Below, piece by piece: positions 14,101 to 23,894 of a stretch of 64,000 bases of DNA; the stretch's first letter is position 1, and every line of letters starts with the position of its first letter. The notes below the pieces were generated by a model that saw only the letters and a list, made by a program, of their open reading frames with translations, was not told where the DNA came from and searched no databases. The stretch is from positions 4,078,001 to 4,142,000 of the forward strand of contig OZ038533.1 of NCBI GenBank assembly GCA_964036665.1, written 5' to 3'. The translations under genes and the position numbers were made by a program. Source of the stretch: Gordius sp. MW1 (taxonomy: Eukaryota; Nematomorpha; Gordioida; Gordea; Gordiidae).

Positions 14101-17100
14101 TTTTTTTTTCGTTTTTTTTTGACTATTATGATTGTTCCTGTTCCTACCATTGCTATTATGACTTTTTGGCCGTCCGCTGGCTGCTGACCAATGGAATAAA
14201 ATGACCATTGGCCAAAATGTGATTCGAAAATTTTTTTTTCGTTTTTTTTTTGACTATTATGAATTTATATCCACTTTTACCGTGTCCTGGCTGCTGACCA
14301 ATGGAAAAAAATGTCCATTGGCCAAAATGTGATTCGAAATTTTTTTTTCTTTTTTTAACTCTTATGAATTTATATCCACTTTTACCGTGTGCTGGCTGCT
14401 GACCAATGGAAAAAAATGACCATTGGCCAAAGTGAGCATCAAAATTTTTTTTTCCGTTTTTTTGGCTATCATTGACTTATAGAGTATCTGTTGGTACTGA
14501 CCAATGGAGAAAAAATGACCATTGGCCAAATTTTTGATTTTTTTAATTAAAAATTGTTCAAATTCAACAAAAAATTTCTCCCAACAATTCTGCAAATTCT
14601 TAACATTGTGATATATAATGTTTGTTAGACCCATAATCACTAAAGGCCATAAAAACTAATGTAATGCGCAACTAGATGCAAACACTAAATCTAACCCTAA
14701 CCCTTGCCTATATTACATTTTGCCTATATTACTTTTTGCCTATAAATGGAAAATTTGTATAAATAATTAATTAATCATTAGGCATTTAATACCCCCCTAT
14801 AGGCATTCTCGCCCCTTCCCACCTTTCTCGCCCATAAATTGCATAGCAAATATGATACATTTATACGAAGTATAGATGAGTCGTCCCCCCTTCCCTTCCC
14901 CCCTTCCCTTCTCCCCTCCCCCTTCCCACGAGGGCCGAAGGCCCGTGTTTTTACAATATTAATTGCTATGCAATTTATGGGCTCGTTTTTGGTTGTCCGT
15001 CCGTCCGTTACCCTCCTATCTATTTGCATTGGGTATATTAGGTTATCGATTTTTTAAATTAATGCATGAGAAAGAGGTGCCCCACCCCTCATCTCTATCT
15101 CTCTCGCTGTGTTATTTTTAAAATTAATGCATGAGGTGCCCCATCCCTCATCTCTATCTCCCTCGCTTTCGGGCGGGATCGGGTTTTAATTGCTAAGTTA
15201 AATTAATGCATAAGTATATCTATTCGTTTTTAAATTGGGTAACATTGATATTAATTGCTATAATTACCCTTTGCCCTTCACTACAAGGGCCTATGCCTCT
15301 ACTGATATGGGTCCCTGTGCCCCTCCAAAAGCCTATGCCTCTATTAATGTGGGTTCGAACCCCGGCGAACGTTCTGAAATGCTGGTTCGATTCCCGGAGA
15401 GGGCAAATTTATTTTTATTTTTTAAATTAAATTAATAGATTTTTCCTGTTACTACCATTGATAATATGACTTTTTGGCCGTCCGCTTGTTCTATTATTAA
15501 TTGCTATGCAATTTATGGGCTCGTTTTTGGTTGTCCGTTGTCCGTCCATGAAAAAAATGATCATTGGCCAAAATGTGAATCCAAGTTTATTTTTTCTTTT
15601 TTTTTGACTAAATTATGATTGTTCCTGTTACTACCATTGCTAATACGACTTTTCGGCCGTCCACTGGCTGCTGACCAAAGAAAAAATGACCATTGGCCAA
15701 AATGTGAATCCAACTTTATTTTTTCGTTTTTTTTTACTATTATGATTGTTCCTGTTACTACCATTGCTGTTATGACTTTTTGGCCGTCTGCTGGCTGCTG
15801 ACCAATGAAAAAAATGACCATTGGCCAAAATGTGAATCCAAGTTTATTTTTTCGTTTTTTTTATTATTATGATTGTTCCTGTTACTACCATTGCTATTAT
15901 GACTTTTTGGCCGTCCGCTGGCTGCTGACCGATGGAAAAATGACCATTGGCCAAAATGTGATTCCAAGTTTTTTTTTCGTTTTAGTTTTGACTATTACGA
16001 TTGTTCTTGTTACTATCATTGATAATAAGACTTTTTGGCCGTCCGCTGGCTGCTGACCAATGAAAAAAATGACCATTGGTTAAAATGTGAATCCGAGTTT
16101 ATTTTTTCGTTTTTTTTTGACTATTATGATTATTCCTGTTACTACCATTGCTATTATGACTTTTTGGCCGTCCGCTGGCTCCTGACCGATGGAAAAAATG
16201 ACCATTAGCCAAAATGTGATTCGAAAATTTTTTTTCGTTTTTTTTTGACTATTATGAATTTATATCTACTTTTACCGTGTCCTGGCTGCTGACCAATGGA
16301 ATAAAATGACCATTGGCCAAAATGTGATTCGAAAATTTTTTTTTCGTTTTTTTTTACTCTTATGAATTTATATCCATTTTTACCGTGTGCTGGCTGCAGA
16401 CAGATGGAAAAAAATGACCATTGGCCAAAGTGAGCATCAAATTTTTTTTCCCGTTTTTTTGGCTATCATTGACTTATAGAGTATCTGTTGGTACCAATGG
16501 AGAAAAAATGACCATTCGCCAAATTTTTGATTTTTTTAATTAAAAATTGTTCAAATTCAACAAAAATTTCTCCCAACAATTCTGCAAATTTTTAACATTG
16601 TGATGTTTTATAATATAATGTTTGTTAGACCCATAATCACTAAAGGCCGTAAAAACTAATGTAATACGCAACTAGGCAAACACTAAATCTAACCCTAACC
16701 CTTGCCTATATTACATTTTGCCTATATTACATTTTGCCTATAAATGGAAAATTTGTATAAATAATTAATTAATCATTAGGCATTTAATACCCCCCTATAG
16801 GCATTCTCGCCCCTTCCCACCTTTCTCGCCCATAAATTGCATAGCAAATATGATACATTTATACGAAGTAAAGATGAGTCGTCCCCCCTTCCCTTCCCCC
16901 CTCCCCTTCTCCCCTCCCCCTTCCCACGAGGGCCGAAGGCCCGAGTTTTTTTTTATTTACGTTTTTAACACATACAAATTGTAAAAAAATTTTACGGGCT
17001 CGGACTTATAATTTAGTATTTTAACGGGCTTGGGCCGGGCCGGGCTTTTAAATTTTTATTACAGGCGGGCCGACTGACCTAAACAGGCCCGTTGCAGGTC

Positions 17101-20100
17101 TCTAACCTACAGGATGGCCCGATGTATCTGTGTAATTTAATATTCATGGCTACCAAAACATCAGCTTTGTCAAGAATCTCACTATTTTAACACTCAGAGA
17201 AATTCTCTAGCAATTTTATCCTCATAATTAACTTTTAAATATTAATTCCCGATCAAGAGTTTAAAAATGGCGACTCTCTCTTAGAGTTTATTAATTGCTA
17301 TGCAATTTATGGGCTCGTTTTTGGTGCGTCGTCCGTCCACCAAGTTATTGGCGCCAGCTTTGTGACCTGGATATCCCGGGTTCAAGCCAGGGAGGGGACG
17401 AATTTTTTTTAATTTCTTTAAATTAAATTAATATTTTGTTCTTGTTAATACCATTGATAATATGAATTTTTGACCGTCCGCTGGCTACTGACCTATGAAA
17501 AAGATGACCGACCATTGGCCAAATAAATCGAAATTTTATTTTTCTTTGAATTGGGTATATTAGGTTAACATTGATAAATACCCTATGCCCTTTTGTACAA
17601 GGGCCTACGCCTCTACTGATATGGGTCCCTATGCCCCTACAAAAGATGCCTTTACTAATGTGGGTCCCTGTGCCCCTACAAAAGCCTATGCCTTTACTAA
17701 TGTGGGTTCGAATCCCGGACAGGGCAAAATTTCTATTTTTTTTAAATAAAATTAGTATATTGTTCTTGTGAATACCATTGTTAATATGACTTTTTGACAG
17801 TGTTCTGGCTGCTGACCAATGGAAAAAATGACCATTGGCCAAAATGTGATTTGAAAATTTTTTTTAGTTTTTTTTTGACTATTATGAATTTATATCCACT
17901 TTTACCGTGTCCTGGCTGCTGACCAATGGAAAAAAATGACCATTGGCCAAAATGTGATTCGAAAATTTTTTTTTCGTTTTTTTTGACTCTTATGAATTTA
18001 TATCCACTTTTACCGTGTCCTTGCTGCTGACCAATGGAAAAAATGACCAGTGGCCAAATTGTGAATTGAATTTTTTTTCCTTTTTTTTGACTCTTATGAT
18101 TGTTCCTGTTAATACCATTGACAGTATGACTTTTTGGCCGTCCGCTGGCTGCTGACCAATTAAAAAAAATGTCCATTGGCCAAATTTTATATATAACCTA
18201 AAAATTTATTATAGATGGTCTAACAGACAGCCAACTATGTAATATATATTTTTAACCTTATAAATGCATATTTTTTTTTTATTGGGTTAATATATTTCAT
18301 TTAATTAGATTGTGATTTCATAGAAAACCTAAAAAGTAATAGTTAAAAAAATATAGGTATTAGATTCTAATTTACGATACAATATATTGATAAAAACTAA
18401 CACAAAATTCGAAACCTCCTTCAAAGGTATAATCATAGCCCGTTCTTTCTAATTAAATTCAATCTACTATTAAACTATTAAAACACGAATTGTACTTTAT
18501 TAGATGGCGCGCGTAAGTTTATATAATTAGTAAAAATTTTCTACGTGTTATAGATATTACACCGCACGTGTGGCCGGGAAATGTCCGATATTTTTAAAAC
18601 GAAAAGGTATTTTAGGAATCTGAAAAGGCTATTTTACCCCTGGCCGCCCTGGGCACCTACGGGTAAAGTTTCGAGCGAATCGGGCGGGTAGTTGTAGAAT
18701 TTAGCCTTTTTTTAAAACTAAAAGGAATTTTTATTTTAGTTTTTTTTCTTTAAAATTAAATTAATATTATGTTCTTGTTAATACCATTGATAATTTGACT
18801 TTTTGACCGTCCGCTGGCTTCTGACCGATGAAATATATTGATTTTCTAAACATAAAACAGAACTTTATTATTTCATTATCTATATAAATAACATAATAAC
18901 TTCTACTATTTTAATACCTGCATGGTGTGACGGGTTATAGCGCACGGCTTGTAAACAGGGTGACCTGGATGTCCCGGGTTCAAGCTCAAGAGAGGGCAAA
19001 ATTTTTATTTTTTTTTTAAATTAAATTAATGTTTTGTTCTTGTTAATATCATTGATAATATGACTTTTTGATCGTCCCCAGGCTACTGACCAATGGAAAA
19101 AATGACCGTTGGCCAAATAAATCGAAATTTTTTTTCGTTTTTGAATTGGTTAACTTTGATAATTACCCTATGCCCTCCCCTACAAGGGTCTATAACTAAT
19201 TATTTTGCATTTAATACCCCCCTATAGGCATTCTCGCCCTTTCCTACCTTTCTCGCCCATAAATTGCATAGCAAATATGCTACGTTTATACGGAGTATAG
19301 ATGAGTCGCCCCCCTTTCCTTCCCCTACTCCCCTTCCCAGAGTTTTTAATTGCTATGCAATTTATGAGCTCACTTTCCATTTTGTTTTGTCCCGCTATTC
19401 GGTGTCTTGCACCTAGTGTCTTGTCACGCATTTATTTATTGATTGGTTTTCTCATCAAAATCAAACTAGTTTAGCACAAGAAATTTCGTGAGAATTATAT
19501 ATCATGAATATTACTATAGGCTCCGTGCTTAAAACTTACGATTCTGGCTCGAGGCTGGCCCAAGCCGCGGCCTACCTATCTGACTATAACGAATTGGTCC
19601 GATTGCATTGGTCGGACCCTGACTCGGCCTTTGCTGATTACGGAATACACACTCGATCTCACGTAGAATTACGGAAGGTACCGAATGAACCGAACAACCC
19701 GGGAGGAGCCGGATACCGAATAATTCGTTACGAACCGGCCCGACCCGCCCTGGGATTTGTGGGTCGTGAATGCTATGGGTACGTTAGTTTATTTCCATTT
19801 CTCGCCCTCCTCCTACCTTTCGACTCGCCCGCCCTCGCCCGACTCCTCCGGCACGACCTGAGGGACGAGACCTTGCTTTGGTCCTCTTACGGACTTAGGA
19901 GCCTCGCCCGTTCATCCGCCTCCTACTATCGCACCCCCAACACCGAACACGATCCGCCCTATTGGCGGGGCGACGTGTGGATCAACATTAATTACCTGGC
20001 CTTGAGGTAAAATTAGTTTTTTACAGGGGAGAGGGGTAGTTTTTAAGACCCGTGTGCCGATCCGAATACATCAGCCTAACTGCCTATAATTAAGTAAAAT

Positions 20101-20729
20101 TTTTGCGGTTGATAATTGTTTTAAACTATAGGTGATTCGTTTAAGAAATACTTTAGCTGTTTAATGTATCGTTTTAAAAGTTTTATCGTTGAAAGAACTA
20201 CCCAATTTAATTAAAAAAATTGTTTAGTGTCAACTTTACACTTACAGACCTGCGCCATTTTGAAAATTATATTTGTGATTGTTACAATGAAGTGTAAATA
20301 TTTTTCAAAATGCATTTATTAAACAAAGAATTCAAAAACATTTTTAATTTGACATTGGCTTAAATGAGATTTGTTTAGTAACATCTAAAAATTTAGCCAA
20401 CATAGAGAAGGAAAATCATTTTATCGCGTTTATAAAAAATTTATAGTTAATTTCTAAAATTTCCTGCTAGGGCACTCAAACATTACGCTTCCCTTACCCC
20501 CGAGAAGCGAGAGGGTGAGGCTGGAGGTGACGCCCTTCCCTTACACCTTGTGGCAGCCGAATTGTATGGTCAATTGCGCAGTAACTTGGTGCGCAACATC
20601 CTACGTCAATACAAACGTACCGGATATTTGTGGGAACATTACGACGATCGAGACGGGCGGGGCCTCGGCTCTCACCCCTTCACGGGATGGACCGCCCTCG
20701 TGACCCTCATAATGGCCGAAATATATTGA
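1819..20729 (+). CDS. MOGS: mannosyl-oligosaccharide glucosidase, GH63 (C-terminal 525 codons)
   Basis: Glucosidase I trims the outermost alpha-1,2-linked glucose from the Glc3Man9GlcNAc2 glycan on new glycoproteins in the ER. Coding join: 1819-2120, 7617-7867, 8545-8825, 19520-20006, 20471-20729. All introns are GT-AG and phases agree, giving 525 codons plus stop. Family marks in order: [102 protein letters not shown] and [10 protein letters not shown], ending MAEIY as human MOGS ends MAEDY. From family knowledge the acid and base residues lie in the LDDYPR and WEHY segments. Human MOGS is about 837 residues, so the N-terminal anchor and first third are missing from the window. Exons are much richer in GC than the introns and show no lesion, so the gene looks functional. 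Confidence 0.96.
2274..4099 (+). mobile_element. family X copy 1 (Helitron/Helentron-like, non-autonomous)
   Basis: It starts at the X palindrome AATTGCTATGCAATT followed by TATGGGCTCG and repeated GTCCGTCC. Inside are several short modules, each a tRNA-like T-arm (GGTTCGAATCCCGG or close), a poly-T/AAATTAAATTAATAT stretch, TTGTTCTTGTTAATACCATT and then CTGGCTACTGACCAATG...TGACCATTGGCC. The module recurs at about 2440, 2700, 2890, 3210, 3420, 3600 and 3720 with different lengths lost. No protein is encoded. The copy is replaced at 4100 by the start of a second X copy, so its own 3' hairpin is missing. Confidence 0.6.
4100..5979 (+). mobile_element. family X copy 2, with both ends
   Basis: The 5' palindrome AATTGCTATGCAATT lies at 4100 and the 3' hairpin region GAGGGCCGAAGCCCC-GAG ends near 5979. 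In order: GTCCGTCC repeats, an AAGAGGTGCCCCACCCCTCA duplication, a ~57-bp tandem built on the same AATTGCTATGCAATT palindrome (4380-4570, again near 4840), an array of ~125-bp CCAATGG...CCATTGG units (4640-5560), a unique tail with TAACCCTAACCC, and a pyrimidine-rich stretch. An inverted, nearly identical copy lies at 11768-13659. Bordering bases are T on each side, as expected of Helentron-type insertion, but no Rep/helicase is present, so the class is inferred. Confidence 0.65.
6465..6900 (+). repeat. partial family X module
   Basis: It begins at GTCCTTACAACGTTCTGACT, has two tRNA-like B-box pieces (GGTTCGATACCCGG; a diverged second) and two CTGGCTACTGACCAATG...GACCATTGGCC motifs. Both X termini are absent, so this is a fragment. 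Confidence 0.6.
7617..7867 (+). CDS. MOGS: MOGS exon b
   Basis: The acceptor CACTCTAG is followed in phase 0 by [15 protein letters not shown] and the block [12 protein letters not shown]. It ends after TG of a split Trp codon, with donor GTAAAA. The codon is completed by G at 8545, giving TWYDWF across the junction, as in human HAWFSWL. Confidence 0.96.
7868..8544. other. MOGS intron, 677 bp
   Basis: AT-rich, GT...AG, with no repeat or RNA recognised. Confidence 0.85.
8545..8825 (+). CDS. MOGS: MOGS exon c
   Basis: The acceptor TTCAATAG lies before 8545. The exon carries [23 protein letters not shown] (LDDYPR at about 8663-8680) and [17 protein letters not shown], all strongly conserved in GH63. 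The donor is GTAAGT, a perfect consensus. One base of a Ser codon is left over and completed by the exon at 19520. Confidence 0.96.
9304..10221. mobile_element. 918-bp hAT-type non-autonomous element with perfect 8-bp duplication
   Basis: The ends are TAGAGCCCTGCA and TGCAGGGCTCTA (inverted). Identical 8-bp flanks CCCCCACC (9296-9303 and 10222-10229) mark the insertion. Next to each end are clusters of CAACCCGAACC/GACCCGA motifs, probably transposase binding sites. The middle is AT-rich without a reading frame. A 133-bp deletion derivative with the same ends lies at 58355-58487. Confidence 0.9.
11504..11767 (+). mobile_element. family X 5' end, truncated
   Basis: Palindrome AATTGCTATGCAATT, TATGGGCTCG, GTCCGTCC repeats and the AAGAGGTGCCCCAC duplication, then an abrupt change into an inverted X copy at 11768. 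Confidence 0.6.
11768..13659 (-). mobile_element. family X copy, inverted orientation
   Basis: Read on the minus strand it starts with the palindrome at 13659 and ends with the GGGCCGAAGGCCCGAG hairpin at 11768. Between them are all modules of the copy at 4100-5979 in the same order: GTCCGTCC, GTGCCCCACCCCTC, the ~57-bp palindrome tandem (13160-13420), ~125-bp CCAATGG units (12190-13160), TAACCCTAACCC and the purine/pyrimidine tract. The long frames reading [18 protein letters not shown] and similar are tandem-repeat translations, not proteins. Confidence 0.65.
13684..14947 (+). mobile_element. family X copy, forward, head-to-head with 11768-13659
   Basis: It begins 25 bp after the inverted copy ends and repeats its content in mirror order: ~125-bp units at 13790-14500, TAACCCTAACCC, pyrimidine tract and hairpin GAGGGCCGAAGGCCC. 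The two form a 2.5-kb imperfect palindrome centred near 13672. The ~57-bp tandem and GTCCGTCC segment are mostly missing from this copy. Confidence 0.65.
14961..16945 (+). mobile_element. family X copy, forward, complete ends
   Basis: The 5' palindrome is at 14961 and the 3' hairpin GGGCCGAAGGCCC-GAG ends at 16945. It has a tRNA-like stretch (15250-15400, GGTTCGAACCCCGG), a second internal palindrome start at about 15497 that looks like a nested copy, and ~125-bp units from 15560 to 16500. It abuts the preceding X copy with only AT bases between them. Confidence 0.65.
17293..19343 (+). mobile_element. family X subtype copy, duplicate of 21777-27641
   Basis: It starts with the X palindrome, then GGTGCGTCGTCCGTCC and a tRNA-like piece CCCGGGTTCAAGCCAGGGAG. 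It contains ~125-bp units (17460-18180), about 1 kb of otherwise unique DNA (18180-18900), a second tRNA-like head at 18919-18997 and the pyrimidine tract. Base-by-base it parallels the copy at 21777-27641 with scattered differences. Here the terminal hairpin is deleted: the tract runs CTTCCCAGAGTTTTT. At 19349 another X palindrome begins but is cut short before the MOGS exon. Confidence 0.7.
18919..18997 (+). repeat. tRNA-derived SINE-like head inside family X
   Basis: GACGGGTTATAGCGC resembles a D arm with an A box; CCCGGGTTCAAGCTC carries a B box (GGTTCAAG) in a T-arm-like hairpin. The acceptor stem does not pair, so it is not a functional tRNA gene. A duplicate is at 27199-27277. Confidence 0.55.
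19520..20006 (+). CDS. MOGS: MOGS exon d
   Basis: It begins GC, completing a Ser codon from 8825. It encodes [10 protein letters not shown], the FADYGIHT motif (human FADFGNHT), [18 protein letters not shown] and [20 protein letters not shown]. It ends with AG of a split Arg codon before GTAAAA. Codons are much richer in G+C than surrounding DNA. The segment [18 protein letters not shown] is a variable insert compared with human. Confidence 0.96.
20471..20729 (+). CDS. MOGS: MOGS exon e (last exon, stop TGA)
   Basis: The acceptor TCCTGCTAG precedes 20471. The exon reads [16 protein letters not shown], then [36 protein letters not shown] and [15 protein letters not shown], ending at TGA 20727-20729. 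The WEHY glutamate is in the position of the GH63 base. The end matches human MOGS almost residue for residue. Confidence 0.96.
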
Positions 20730-21776
20730 CCTCCCCCCTCGGCCCCGCCCCTTTTTGTTTATCCTTTTGTTTACACAATTTTGGGCCAATATTTTTAACC
20801 GGACCAATGCGAAAAAATATGAAAAAAGAAAAAGTGCGAATTATAAATGTTTTTATATCATGCGATTTGATCGAACTTGTTTAGTCAATTTTTAGTGACA
20901 TATTTTTGCACCTTTATAAAATGATCACTTTGTTTCGCGTTGCGAAACTTATTATTATTCATTCGTCCAATTTTTACTTTTTATAGTTTCCCAATTTATT
21001 ATTTATCGAAAAATAATATGATAGATGTTCATGCTTTCTTTTTCCTTGTTTATTTCGCATTTTTTTAAAGATTATAATCATTTCAAGTTATGGAAAGAAT
21101 GGTGAAACATTCTGACTTTTAAGATATAGATAAGTAAGAGATCAATTTGTAAGGAATGAATATACAGTTGTCGCCATCATTTCTTTGTTTATTTTTTGTT
21201 TTGATGCCTTTGGATTGTTAGCACCCTGAAAGGTCTATTTGTTTTTTGCTTGCACTCATCATCATGCCTTAGGGCTTCCTTCCTTCTACGTCCACATGTG
21301 TTCTGTCCGCATCTGGAGACATAAATATAGTTGTTAAGTTGTGATATGCTCCATCTTGGATGTAAACATGTATATTGCATATGTGCCTTGACGCTTAAGC
21401 TACTAGATCTATCGGTAAAATACGTGAGGGACTAAGTTGTAACTAGTATTGTGTTAAAGCCTTAGACTATATAGATAGACTGCTCATGCCATATGTTGCA
21501 TATGGGTAATTGTGTGTCTAATTTTCCTCCTTGTTGAAGAGTGTATTTGGTGTATTTTAACCGTGTAATTTTGCCCTATAACAGTCGATTTACCTTCCTC
21601 ACTAGTTTATAAATTAAAAAAAAACGTCAATAAATTAATATTTTACAAAATATTGATGGCACTATATTATTAAACAAACTTTAATCGCAGTTTTTACATT
21701 TTTAATCTTTATGTATTTTTTAAATGATATTTATTTTAAAATGCTGTTTTTGATATCTACCCACTTTAATATTTTT
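20730..21776. other. 3' flank of MOGS with one dispersed repeat
   Basis: AT-rich. At 21465-21585 it contains TAGATAGACTGCTCATGCCA, ATGTTGCATATGG, ATTGTGTGTCT and GGTGTATTTTAACC in order. These recur with changes at 59231-59585, directly upstream of the THAP exon, so it is a copy of the same element's 5' part. Nothing else is recognised, and no convincing polyadenylation signal could be chosen. Confidence 0.5.
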
Positions 21777-22270
21777 AATTGCTATGCAATAGTGTTGTAA
21801 AAACGGCTGGCTGGTTTTTCCCAGCGTATTGCTAAGCTTAGTTGTTGACGTTTATTTTCACCCAGCCTTATCAGTGTTAGGTGAATTTTCTTGGGAGAGC
21901 TTTGGCGTTTGGCGTTTTTGTAAAAAAGACCTAAAGCGTTCTGGGTGAATGTTTCGGGGTGACCTTTGGCGTTTAGGTTTGGGTGTATTAAACACCTAAA
22001 GGGTGTGGGTGGATAATATTATTAACCTTTTGGTTTGGTTTTGGTAGTTTGGGGTGGGGCAAGCAAATATATCAATTTTAGGTAATAAACTTTAAATTTA
22101 AGAAAATAAAAATAGTTATATCATGACGTCACTGAGTTAAAACTTTTCCCATTGTGACGTCATAATGAAAAATATTATAATTTATAATCTAATCTCTAGT
22201 AAATTACAGTTAATTATTATGCTTTGCTTATGCTGCATTATAGAAGTAATGTTTTATTTATGAAAAAAAG

Positions 22271-23213
22271 ATGGCTAAAATCCGTTTAATGATTTCAAAA
22301 ATTATTTTTTAGACATGCCAAAAATTTTATAAAAATTTATAAAAGGTGGGAAATTTCGCTTTGTAGAATCTTCTATATAGATGGCTAAAATCTGTTTAAT
22401 GATTTCAAAATTTATTTTTTAGACATGCCAAAAATTTTATAAAAATCTATAAAAGGTGGGAAATTTCGCTTTATAGAATATTCTATAAAGATGGCTAAAA
22501 TCTGTCTAATGATTTCAAAATTTATTTTTTAAACATGCCAAAAATTTTATAAAAATTTATAAAAGGTGGGAAATTTCGCTTTGTAGAATCTTCTATATAG
22601 ATGGCTAAAATCTGTTTAATGAATTCAAAATTTATTTTTTAGACATGCCAAAAATTTTATAAAAATCTATAAAAGGTGGGAAATTTCGCTTTATAGAATA
22701 TTTTATAAAGATGGCTAGAATCTGTTAAATGATTTCAAAATTTATTTTTTAGACATGCCAAAAATTTTATAAAAATTTATAAAAGGTGGGAAATTTCGCT
22801 TTGTAGAATCTTCTATATAGATGGCTAAAATCTGTTTAATGATTTCAAAATTTATTTTTTAGACATGCCAAAAATTTTATAAAAATTTATAAAAGGTGGG
22901 AAATTTCGCTTTGTAGAATCTTCTATATGGCTAAAATCTGTTTAATGATTTCAAAATTTATTTTTTAGACATGCCAAAAATTTTATAAAAATTTATAAAA
23001 GGTGGGAAATTTCGCTTTGTAGAATCTTCTATATAGATGGCTAAAATCTGTTTAATGATTTCAAAATTTATTTTTTAGACATGCCAAAAATTTTATAAAA
23101 ATTTATAAAAGGTGGGAAATTTCGCTTTGTAGAATCTTCTATATAGATGGCTAAAATCTGTTTAATGATTTCAAAATTTATTTTTTAGACATGCCAAAAA
23201 TTTTATGAAAATT
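22271..23213 (+). repeat. FB1 left arm: nine 110-bp units
   Basis: ATGGCTAAAATCTGTTTAAT starts recur at 22271, 22381, 22491, 22601, 22711, 22821, 22927, 23037 and 23147. One unit is 106 bp and the last is cut short. Two unit types alternate at first (TTGTAGAATCTTCTATATAG and TTATAGAATATTCTATAAAG), giving a 220-bp higher-order repeat, and then only the first type continues. Confidence 0.95.
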
Positions 23214-23894
23214 TATTTAAATATATATTTTTTAATTTTCTGCCTCAGCCAGGTGGTAACAATTTTTCTGAACATTTTAATATGGTTTAACTTTATAATT
23301 TACACATTTGCTAAGCAGATTAATTGCGATTAATCACAAAATTTAATTTCAAATATATTTTGAATTCCTCGGCTCTTGTAAAAGATAAAGACTTATTAGT
23401 TATATAATGTCCCTTTTATTTTATATTTGTAGTAGTGTTGTAAAAACGCCAGCGTATTGCTAAGCTTAGTTGTAAAGTTGTAAACAAGCTAATTAATATT
23501 CCTTAATCTCAGCATTTTACCCCTCTTTATGACAGAGCTTATGCGTCCGAGCACATATGGTAGCTATATATTTTTTATGATCCTTATAAGCATTGTAAAC
23601 GCGAGGTCTAAGTCAACAGAATAGCATGATATGCTTTTTGGAAATGCCTTATTTATTTTCTTAACACTTGAGAGGTTGGGTCAAAAATGCTAACACGGAT
23701 GGTATTTGGGGTAATAATTAGAATTACCCCAAACTTTAAATAGCTATAACTTAGATATTTTATAATATAAATTTGTCAAAATTTGCAAGGATAATATTTC
23801 AACTCTTATACGTTCATTAATATATTAATTTGCCTATTCAAGTGGTTTAAATTTTATGCCTATAATTAGAGCAAACCTGAGGCAGAAAATTCAA
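23214..23894. mobile_element. FB1 core with an orphan foldback end
   Basis: Two stretches are shared with the FB2 core: about 23320-23425 (with TTTGAATTCCTCGGCTCTTG) and about 23566-23650 (with TAAGCATTGTAAACGCGAGG). Between them, at 23433, is TAGTGTTGTAAAAACG plus GCCAGCGTATTGCTAAGC, a lone copy of the foldback terminus. No reading frame was recognised. Confidence 0.75.

Larger units (their letters stand above)
10371..17104. mobile_element. 6.7-kb interval with hAT-type ends containing nested family X copies
   Basis: The left end TAGAGACCTGCA and right end TGCAGGTCTCTA are perfect inverted repeats, each followed inward by GGGCCGGGC/ACGGGCC clusters. Flanks ACCCACAG (10363-10370) and ACCTACAG (17105-17112) differ at one base, a typical aged 8-bp duplication. 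The element's own DNA appears to be about 10371-10690 and 16970-17104. The centre is a MITE fragment (about 10687) and several family X copies, so the length comes from later insertion. Confidence 0.7.
8826..19519. other. MOGS intron, 10.7 kb, packed with transposons
   Basis: The GT donor at 8826 and the AG acceptor ending at 19519 (ATTACTATAG) are in matching phase. The intron holds a hAT MITE (9304-10221), a 6.7-kb hAT-bounded interval with nested family X copies (10371-17104) and another X copy (17293-19343). The remaining bits, 8826-9303 and 17113-17292, are AT-rich with nothing recognised. Confidence 0.9.

Noticed and set aside
12044-14208. Open frames reading [20 protein letters not shown] and similar, also at 2930-5700, 15561-18176 and 25744-26378
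   Set aside because: They follow the ~125-bp tandem units of family X on either strand, with stops wherever units vary.
18919-18997. Functional tRNA gene
   Set aside because: B box and D-arm-like parts exist but the acceptor stem does not pair, and it is a repeated part of family X.
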